A DNA stretch of 27,241 nt from JAQBDA01 sp041301185 (GTDB lineage Bacteria > Chloroflexota > Anaerolineae > Anaerolineales > UBA4823). This document shows positions 21,780-27,241 of this stretch, in pieces. The translations under genes and the position numbers were made by a program. Where the stretch lies: NCBI GenBank assembly GCA_041301185.1, contig JBFYSV010000264.1:1-27241 (forward strand), written 5' to 3'. Within the stretch, counting starts at the first letter, position 1, and each line of letters opens with the position of its first letter. The notes beneath the pieces were generated by a model. That model ran no database searches, had not been told where the DNA came from, and saw only the letters and a list, made by a program, of their open reading frames with translations.

Positions 21780-24065
21780 TCAATTGACAGGTTGAGGGAC
21801 CGGGAAGTCTGGTTTCCAAATCACGCGCACGCGGGTGCCTTTTCCCGGGGTAGAGTCGATCTGCATTTTTGCGCCAATCAGGACAGCGCGCTCGTGCATC
21901 CCAGCCAGGCCGAAGTGCTTATTAGCCAGTAACCGGGCCAGGTCCAGGTGTTCGCCCGCCATGAAGCCAACCCCATCATCCTCTACGACCAATTCCACCT
22001 GCCCGTGATCCAGCTCACCACGCAGGTAAATGCACTGCGCCTGCGAGTGCTTGAGGGCATTCTGGCAGGCCTGCTGTGCGATGCGGAAAAGCTGCAATTC
22101 AACATCTGGAGGGTAACGGCTATCGCTGGAGGGAATTTCCAATTGGATGGCAATATCGCCTCCAACCTGAGTCGCGGTCTCTTCAGTTAGCTCTTCCAAC
22201 GCAAATCGCAAGCCATACATCAGCATCCCGGGGCGCAGACCACTGATGATCTCCCGGATGCGGGTGACAGATGTCTGGTATGCTTCAGTAAATTGATCCC
22301 CTGCCACGCGTTCATCCACGCTCATATACAAAATACCAAGCTGGTTTAATACATCATCGTGCAGCTCGCGAGCCAGGTGGCTGCGCTCCATCTCCTGGCG
22401 CTCAATGTCATTCTGGTAAAGCGCCCGCAGCCGCTCAGCCTGGTCGATATTCACCAGCGCCAGGGCAGTCTGATCCATCAAGGCTTGCAGGGTGCGGATC
22501 TCCGATTTTGTGTATTCATCGTCGGGGTCTCGCTTACCAAACAAACACAACCCAACCACCTGCCCGCTGACCGACAAGGTCAACACCAGGAACGCCCATG
22601 GGCAGATGAACTCATAGTCGCCTTCCGGAGCCAATCTGGGGTATTCACCTGCCTGGGAGAGAAGCCCTGAGATTTGCTCCTGGGAGGGCAGTTGCTCTTC
22701 GTCGATCCCCAGCGTGAACAGAGTGGATGGATGCAAGGAGCTATTCAACCGGACCAGTGCCGCCTGGCGGATCAACATCGACGGCAGAGCTTCTTCACGC
22801 AACAGGCGTACCAGATCATCCTGCCCAAGGCTGGCAGTCATCCGGGTGGAGTATTGCTCCAACAACACCGTGGGAGGCACAGGGATACCTAACATTCTGC
22901 GTTCCATCCAACTCTGGAAGTGCGGGTACAGGTAGGCAGTTAACAGGCCAATAAAAATTGCGAGGGCGACTCCAATAGGGAGATAATACTTAGAATTCTG
23001 GATAAAGGCTGCCGCAACAAAGCCCAGCAGCACCGAAACCGCCAGAAGTATCCCGCCATAGATGATGATTGTGAGCAAGCGATTGGCGCGTAACTCCATG
23101 CCTTGGGCGTCGCCGCGGTTAATAATATAAAAATAGAATACAGCAACTATGGGCAGTAATAATACAGTGTAATTCATAAAGCTCGAAAAATTACCCCAAA
23201 ATAGGGCAAGGATCACACCCGCGATTGTCGGCAAAGCTACCAGAACAATCCCGATCAGTAGCAAGATCACCCCCCGGCGTTGTCTTGGTTGAGAGACAAT
23301 ATGGATAACCAGCAGGATGGCAGTATTGACGATGGCCAGCAGGAATCCAACCAGGTATGCTTGAGAGGGTAATACTCTGTACCATTCAGCAATTACCATC
23401 AACCCTGCCAGGATATATATCCCCCACAATACTTTATATGGAGATGAACCTAACGGGTTCGGGAATAGCCAGTGCAAATGCCAGCTGATCGGGATCAACA
23501 GCCACACCATCGAATGCAGAATCTGCGAGCTATATAGTTTGCCGTAAGTAGAAACTGCCCCCGTACTGACCGCAATTGCCAGCAGATAGAAGAACAATAC
23601 CAACAAAAAGCGCCGAATTTCCTTTGGTCTGACCAGCAAAGTCGCGACAACCCCAGCCAGCCAGAACGCAAAAGGCAGCCACCAGGCAGATCCTAGCCGG
23701 TAGAAAAACTCCGGGAAATTGATCCCTGGAACGATCCACAGGGTAGTGAGGGTAACCGCCCCCCGGCGAATAACAAGCGTGAGCTGGGTGTCAGGCTGGT
23801 AACCGGCGAGTAAAGTATGCCGAAAATCAGCAGGCAGGTCAGCCAGCACAAACGAGTTCACTTGCTCAAGATAATCACCGCTAAGCAACGCCTGGGGTGA
23901 ATTACCCCCACGATAAAGAACGGTGATCAGTCCATCATCCGGTTCGAAGAGGAATCCGAGATAGGGAATATCCGACAGGAGCACAAATCCATACACCGCC
24001 AGAAAGATGAATGTAAGGATGGCGATAACCTGTTCGGTGACTGACAAAAGCCTGGAGCGGGTCAA
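21780..24065 (-). CDS. NarL-type membrane sensor histidine kinase
   Basis: 761 aa. A first helix (about residues 10-32) is followed by an exported stretch (33-125) that looks PDZ-like (L-L-S-G-D-Y-L and F-R-H-T-L-L), then about eight to nine helices to ~395. Next comes a GAF-like domain (about 405-550) and a HisKA_3 helix with the phospho-acceptor H569 in L-A-R-E-L-H-D-D-V-L-N-Q-L-G. The ATPase domain has Q-N-A-L-K-H-S-Q, D-D-G-V-G-F, F-G-L-A-G-M-H-E-R and G-K-G-T-R-V. This class phosphorylates a NarL/LuxR-type regulator, and one is encoded just upstream (24316-25029). The start is TTG (complement of 24063-24065) with AGGAG upstream. Signal unknown. Confidence 0.88.
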   Translation of the reverse strand: MTRSRLLSVTEQVIAILTFIFLAVYGFVLLSDIPYLGFLFEPDDGLITVLYRGGNSPQALLSGDYLEQVNSFVLADLPADFRHTLLAGYQPDTQLTLVIRRGAVTLTTLWIVPGINFPEFFYRLGSAWWLPFAFWLAGVVATLLVRPKEIRRFLLVLFFYLLAIAVSTGAVSTYGKLYSSQILHSMVWLLIPISWHLHWLFPNPLGSSPYKVLWGIYILAGLMVIAEWYRVLPSQAYLVGFLLAIVNTAILLVIHIVSQPRQRRGVILLLIGIVLVALPTIAGVILALFWGNFSSFMNYTVLLLPIVAVFYFYIINRGDAQGMELRANRLLTIIIYGGILLAVSVLLGFVAAAFIQNSKYYLPIGVALAIFIGLLTAYLYPHFQSWMERRMLGIPVPPTVLLEQYSTRMTASLGQDDLVRLLREEALPSMLIRQAALVRLNSSLHPSTLFTLGIDEEQLPSQEQISGLLSQAGEYPRLAPEGDYEFICPWAFLVLTLSVSGQVVGLCLFGKRDPDDEYTKSEIRTLQALMDQTALALVNIDQAERLRALYQNDIERQEMERSHLARELHDDVLNQLGILYMSVDERVAGDQFTEAYQTSVTRIREIISGLRPGMLMYGLRFALEELTEETATQVGGDIAIQLEIPSSDSRYPPDVELQLFRIAQQACQNALKHSQAQCIYLRGELDHGQVELVVEDDGVGFMAGEHLDLARLLANKHFGLAGMHERAVLIGAKMQIDSTPGKGTRVRVIWKPDFPVPQPVN

Positions 24066-24171
24066 TAGGCTTACTCCTGATTAGAGGTGCGAGTTCATGA
24101 AGCCAGGCCTGCTTGAGAATTCGTGCAATAATCCTGCCATAACCACATCAAAAATACCAGGGTAAAGAAAA

Positions 24172-24207
24172 GCGGTAAGCCTAGATAGATTATATCTGTC
24201 TTACCGC
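24172..24207 (-). terminator. Intrinsic terminator after the response regulator
   Basis: Arms 24172-24179 and 24200-24207 (GCGGTAAG/CTTACCGC) pair perfectly, with a smaller inner stem in the loop. On the minus strand the stem is followed directly by TTTTCTTT. It lies after the regulator stop and before the kinase start, so the two genes have separate or partly uncoupled transcription. The rest of the 250-base gap 24066-24315 shows no gene or clear promoter. Confidence 0.6.
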
Positions 24208-24315
24208 CCTAGGTGCTAGTGAATGTTTTCAAGATACGCATTTCCGGGAATTGGTGGCATCAATCACCCCACCAACTGCGTAAGTCCCGAGCTATTTATT
24301 TCTATGAAAGCAGCC

Positions 24316-25029
24316 TTATGCTGAGCTGCCCTGATAAGTTCGAATATCTGAGGTCGGCTTTTCGGGGGTGATTAAACCCATCTGCCTGGCTCGTGCGATT
24401 GCGGCAGCCTTGCTGCGCACATTCAACTTGAGGTACGCTCCGGAGAGCAGGTTGCGCAACGTCGAATTGGCGATATTCATCATCTGGCAGAGCTCGGCGG
24501 AGCTGGCATCCGGGAAAGCTGCGCACATCGATAAGGCTTCAAGCTGGCGGGGAGATAGGGGCTGCAATAATGCGCCGGTCCGGCTTTTTTTCAATTCCTG
24601 GTAAGCGTACTGGCTCATGTAGATGCTGCCGCCTGCAACCGTGCGGATAACTGAGGCCAGCTCGCGAATGGTTGCCTGATCGTCCTTGACAACATACCCG
24701 CTCGCCCCTGCCTCCATGACTGCATTGATCAAGGTGCGCTGGGTATGCATGGAGATCACGACCACAACCAGGTTAGGATAAAGCTCCAATAAACGCGGGA
24801 TGATATACAGGATTGGGAAGGGGTTGGGATTGGTTGGGCTGGTGGGAATTTGCACATCCAGTACCAGGACATCCACCGGATTGCGAGCCAGGGTCGGCTC
24901 CAGGTCTTCGCCAAACAAGATTGTGGCGACTACTTCAATGTCCGGCGCGCCTCCCAACCGATACAAATAACCGTCAATAATTCCCTGGTGATCATCCAGG
25001 ATCGCTACACGTATTTTATCTTTCATCAT
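24316..25029 (-). CDS. NarL/LuxR-family response regulator
   Basis: 237 aa. The receiver domain has the acidic pair D12-D13 after V-A-I-L, phospho-acceptor D58 in L-V-L-D-V-Q-I-P, the switch Ser in V-V-V-I-S-M, and Lys in Y-V-V-K-D-D. A loop after D58 is long and Pro/Asn rich (T-S-P-T-N-P-N-P-F-P). The C-terminal LuxR helix-turn-helix (L-S-P-R-Q-L-E-A-L, then S-T-L-R-N-L-L-S-G-A-Y-L-K-L) departs from the usual T-V-K-x-H recognition helix, so it may bind an unusual site. It is probably the partner of the kinase downstream. Two ATG codons (25027-29 and 25024-26) lie next to each other after AGGG; the first is used. Confidence 0.9.
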   Translation of the reverse strand: MMKDKIRVAILDDHQGIIDGYLYRLGGAPDIEVVATILFGEDLEPTLARNPVDVLVLDVQIPTSPTNPNPFPILYIIPRLLELYPNLVVVVISMHTQRTLINAVMEAGASGYVVKDDQATIRELASVIRTVAGGSIYMSQYAYQELKKSRTGALLQPLSPRQLEALSMCAAFPDASSAELCQMMNIANSTLRNLLSGAYLKLNVRSKAAAIARARQMGLITPEKPTSDIRTYQGSSA

Positions 25030-25172
25030 TCATTTCCCTGCCCAGGTAATTTGACATAGGATACATCACACTATTTACATTGACAAGACCCCTAATCAAA
25101 TCAGTACAAATGTCTATGTCGTCGCATATTGCGCCTATTCATATTAATCCATAGAATTGGTATAAATAGGCT

Positions 25173-25254
25173 GTAAGATCTGTTATAAACGATAACACAA
25201 AATAATGCAACTGGCTAAGATGGGTGTGAGGGGAGACACCCATCTTGTTTTTTT
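25173..25254 (+). ncRNA. Candidate small RNA ending in a strong terminator
   Basis: There is no plus-strand gene between 25030 and 25416, yet a strong plus-strand terminator ends at 25254. A TATAAA box at 25161-25166 with TTCATA 17 bases upstream (25138-25143) could start a transcript near 25173 of about 80 bases. The body is AT-rich, without a convincing ORF. No RNA family was recognised; it could also be the end of an antisense transcript. Confidence 0.3.
25217..25254 (+). terminator. Rho-independent terminator (plus strand)
   Basis: Arms 25217-25227 and 25236-25246 pair perfectly over 11 bp around an eight-base purine loop and are followed by G and seven Ts (25248-25254). This is a textbook intrinsic terminator with no coding gene in front of it. 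Confidence 0.8.
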
Positions 25255-25276
25255 AATCATGCTGTGGTAATATAAT

Positions 25277-25321
25277 AATAGTGAGCGTTCGGGTGCCCCC
25301 CTCACCCGAACGCTCACTATT
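25277..25321. terminator. Perfect 19-bp stem-loop, probably bidirectional terminator
   Basis: Arms 25277-25295 and 25303-25321 pair perfectly over 19 bp around a C-rich seven-base loop. T-rich sequence follows on the plus strand (TTTT at 25320-25323) and, less regularly, on the minus strand (TATTATTAT). It starts 22 bases after the previous terminator, so two strong hairpins stand in tandem before the last gene. No sequence relation to the hairpins at 13636 or 21715 is seen. Confidence 0.65.
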
Positions 25322-25377
25322 TTAAATCACATCGTACAGGGGATGCGCACATTTTCTTCCAACTTTGTGAGTCCTAT

Positions 25378-25383
25378 TATAAT
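25378..25383 (+). promoter_or_regulatory. TATAAT -10 box of the calcium-repeat protein gene
   Basis: Perfect TATAAT in the same 12-base context as at 13703. A transcript would start near 25390, 27 bases before ATG 25417. Only a weak GGA ribosome site is present. Confidence 0.45.
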
Positions 25384-25416
25384 TACTCAAATCTCTGGTC
25401 GAACGGAATCTAGCTT

Positions 25417-27241
25417 ATGGATGAACAGCCGAAACAAAAGCCTGCCCGCGTGAGCATTCAGACTGAAGCGACTGAGTTCCCTGCCATCCCGGGCAGTAGC
25501 TCAACAATCAATTTCCAAGTGCACAATCAAGGAACAATTGAAGATTACTTCGAGCTCTCGGTCCTTGGTATTCCATCCACCTGGTTCTCTCTCCCCGAGC
25601 GGGTCGTCCGCCTGGCTCCGGGCGAACAGCGGCCAGTTGCACTTATTATCAATGCCCAGCCGGCATCCGAAAAAAGTGCCGGCTGGTATTCCATGAAAAT
25701 TCGGGCGACCAGCCAGCTTGACCCCGGCCAATCGGTCGAGGTTGAAATCACATTGAAGGTAGCCGTATATGAGGTTCAGGGCCGGTTGGGCGTGATGATG
25801 CACTCCAACCAATTCACGGCTATTCCGGGCAGCAGCATTTCGATCCCCCTGGTTTTGCGCAACCAAGGCCTGGAGATGGATGGATTCCGGCTGGCCATCG
25901 ACGGCATCCCGACCGCCTGGGTATCGACCTCCTCGCCACTTACCCAGCTAGAACCGGGAGAACAAAAGGGAATCACCCTCAACATCCACCCGCCCCGTTC
26001 TCCGCAAAGCCGGGCCGGTCGGCATCCCTTTACCCTGGATCTCATCAGCCAAAAATATCCCGATCAGGTTACCTCGGTTGAATGTATTTTGACCCTGGCG
26101 GCTTTCACACAATTTACCTGCGAGCTAGATCCTCCAGAATTTCCAACCGAGGAGACTGCCCGGGTAGCTGTCATCAACCAGGGCAATATCCAGCAATCTT
26201 ACGAATTGAACTGGGTTTCAGAAAATGACGCCCTGATTTTCTCCTCAGAGAGTCCCAATCCCGTTCGGGTGCCTGCCGGCGAGGTGGGTGTAACTGAGTT
26301 TACAGCCGCCCCGCGACGCAAGCCCCTGATCGGCGGTCAGGTAGTTTACTCGTTTTCCGCTCAAATCAAATCCGCCGAAAACGAGTTAATGACACTAAAC
26401 GGAAAAGTAACCAGCCGCGGCCTGGTGCCCGTGTGGGTGGCGCCGGTGGTGCTGGTGGCTTGCTTGCTTTTCGCCTGTGTGGCTGCTTTCTTGTGGACTA
26501 CCCAGGGCGATCGTGGCGCAGCAGCTACCCAGACTGCCCAGGCTGGTATTGATTTAGGACCCAGCGCAACGCAAACCGCGGCTTTCAACCAGACTGCCGC
26601 TGCAGCTATCGGTCAGCAAGACGACGACGGGGATGGCCTCACCAACCAGCAAGAAGCAGAGCTGGGAACCAACCCCCAAAATCCAGATACCGATAACGAC
26701 GAGTTGAGCGATGGGGATGAAGTCAACCGCCATGGAACGAACCCCCTCAACCCGGATACAGACACGGATGAGCTAACCGATGGGGATGAGGGCTTGCGGC
26801 GCGGCACCGACCCGAAAAACCCAGACACAGATGGCGATGGACTGAGAGATGGAGAAGAAGTCCGCCTGGGTACTGATCCCAAAAATCCCGATACCGATGG
26901 GGATGGTCTTAACGATAGCGACGAAGTCCGGCGGGGTACCAGCCCTCTCAAACCGGATACCGATGGCGATGGGCTCAACGATGGAGACGAAGTGCGCTTT
27001 GGCACCAATCCTCTCAATCCGGATACGGACAACGACCGCCTGATGGATGGGACAGAATCAGCGAATTGCCCCAATTTTCTCAATCCAGACTCAGATGGCG
27101 ATGGGATCATTGACGGATTAGACTTGAACCCATGCGACCCCAACAATCCATCCCTGACAGCCACCGCAGGCGCCTCCCAACCGACATTGGCACCCACCCC
27201 AACCACCGCACCTCCCACCTCAGTGCCACCTACCCAGCCGC
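25417..27241 (+). CDS. Membrane-anchored protein with Ig-like domains and calcium-binding type 3 repeats (3' end outside window)
   Basis: 608 codons are visible from ATG 25417, with no stop before the window end. Residues ~10-330 contain three beta-sandwich units of about 110 residues, each with a P-G-S-S/E-x-x-x-x-x-x-x-x-N-Q-G pattern and a late L-x-P-G-E-Q segment, like NPCBM/NEW3 or Ig-like domains. One hydrophobic helix covers residues ~337-361. It is followed by an Ala/Thr/Gln linker, then about seven 22-23-residue repeats of D-x-D-x-D-G-L-x-D-G-D-E type (thrombospondin type 3-like, calcium binding) from residue 402 to about 577. The visible end is a Pro/Thr-rich linker, so another domain may follow. 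There is no N-terminal signal peptide; the helix alone suggests N-inside, C-outside topology. Function unknown; probably cell-surface. Confidence 0.75.
   Translation, partial: MDEQPKQKPARVSIQTEATEFPAIPGSSSTINFQVHNQGTIEDYFELSVLGIPSTWFSLPERVVRLAPGEQRPVALIINAQPASEKSAGWYSMKIRATSQLDPGQSVEVEITLKVAVYEVQGRLGVMMHSNQFTAIPGSSISIPLVLRNQGLEMDGFRLAIDGIPTAWVSTSSPLTQLEPGEQKGITLNIHPPRSPQSRAGRHPFTLDLISQKYPDQVTSVECILTLAAFTQFTCELDPPEFPTEETARVAVINQGNIQQSYELNWVSENDALIFSSESPNPVRVPAGEVGVTEFTAAPRRKPLIGGQVVYSFSAQIKSAENELMTLNGKVTSRGLVPVWVAPVVLVACLLFACVAAFLWTTQGDRGAAATQTAQAGIDLGPSATQTAAFNQTAAAAIGQQDDDGDGLTNQQEAELGTNPQNPDTDNDELSDGDEVNRHGTNPLNPDTDTDELTDGDEGLRRGTDPKNPDTDGDGLRDGEEVRLGTDPKNPDTDGDGLNDSDEVRRGTSPLKPDTDGDGLNDGDEVRFGTNPLNPDTDNDRLMDGTESANCPNFLNPDSDGDGIIDGLDLNPCDPNNPSLTATAGASQPTLAPTPTTAPPTSVPPTQP
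26620..27150 (+). repeat. Tandem 66-69 bp coding repeats (calcium-binding)
   Basis: About seven and a half units of 22-23 codons each, of the form D-T-D-x-D-x-L-x-D-G-x-E-V-x-x-G-T-x-P-x-N-P. Asp codons vary between GAT and GAC and the units differ at DNA level, so this is a protein repeat under selection, not recent tandem duplication. The seventh unit has changed to C-P-N-F instead of the G-T-x-P end, and the last unit contains a second Cys, which could form a disulfide. Confidence 0.85.

Noticed and set aside
26620..27150. Regularly spaced repeats that might be a CRISPR array
   Set aside because: Units are contiguous, diverged at DNA level, in frame and encode a known calcium-binding pattern, with no spacers.
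26613..27218. A 201-residue minus-strand frame with repeated Ser-Val-Ser-Gly-Leu units
   Set aside because: It is the exact antisense of the calcium-repeat gene; the repetition comes from the Asp-rich coding repeats.

Overview
The window reads as chromosomal DNA of a bacterium, most probably Chloroflexota, class Anaerolineae. The reasons are moderately high GC, protein style (for example the Ala/Thr/Gln-rich linkers and calcium repeats of the last gene), RecJ, EttA, Hpt and DnaE2-type sequences, good Shine-Dalgarno sites mixed with several TTG/GTG starts, and many clean TATAAT -10 boxes without an obvious -35. No rRNA, tRNA, CRISPR array, transposase or phage gene was seen.

Layout. (1) 1-750: the 3' end of recJ. 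(2) 1014-5125: a plus-strand operon-like run made of a B12-binding/TIM-barrel mutase-like protein, an opine-dehydrogenase-family protein, a histidine phosphatase and a class II aldolase. It looks like an undefined catabolic module. (3) 5134-6480: two minus-strand genes (unknown protein, short-chain dehydrogenase), divergent from an EamA transporter at 6702-7622. (4) 7656-13559: a tight minus-strand run, in transcription order ABC exporter, M14-like peptidase, AzlC, AzlD, EttA. (5) 13560-14649: a long hairpin, a truncated membrane-protein gene and hpt. (6) 14856-21684: a small LuxR-type regulator and then the most interesting block. This holds a RecA-like protein with no P-loop, an 88-aa helical protein overlapping a family B DNA polymerase whose exonuclease motifs are degraded, and a DnaE2-type polymerase. 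(7) 21780-25029: a NarL-type sensor kinase and its response regulator, separated by a terminator. (8) 25030-25416: an AT-rich intergenic region with a possible small RNA and two strong hairpins. (9) 25417 to the window end: a membrane-anchored protein with Ig-like domains and calcium-binding repeats, cut off by the window.

Main hypothesis: 15402-21684 is a damage-tolerance (mutasome-like) cassette. It resembles imuA-imuB-dnaE2, but an exonuclease-defective family B polymerase and a small helical protein stand where the Y-family-like ImuB would be. Both polymerases carry a plausible beta-clamp-binding peptide (QENLF, QLSFF), and a perfect 12-bp palindrome sits directly upstream of the -10 box of dnaE2. 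The assignments to polymerase families are read from motifs; the joint function is inference.
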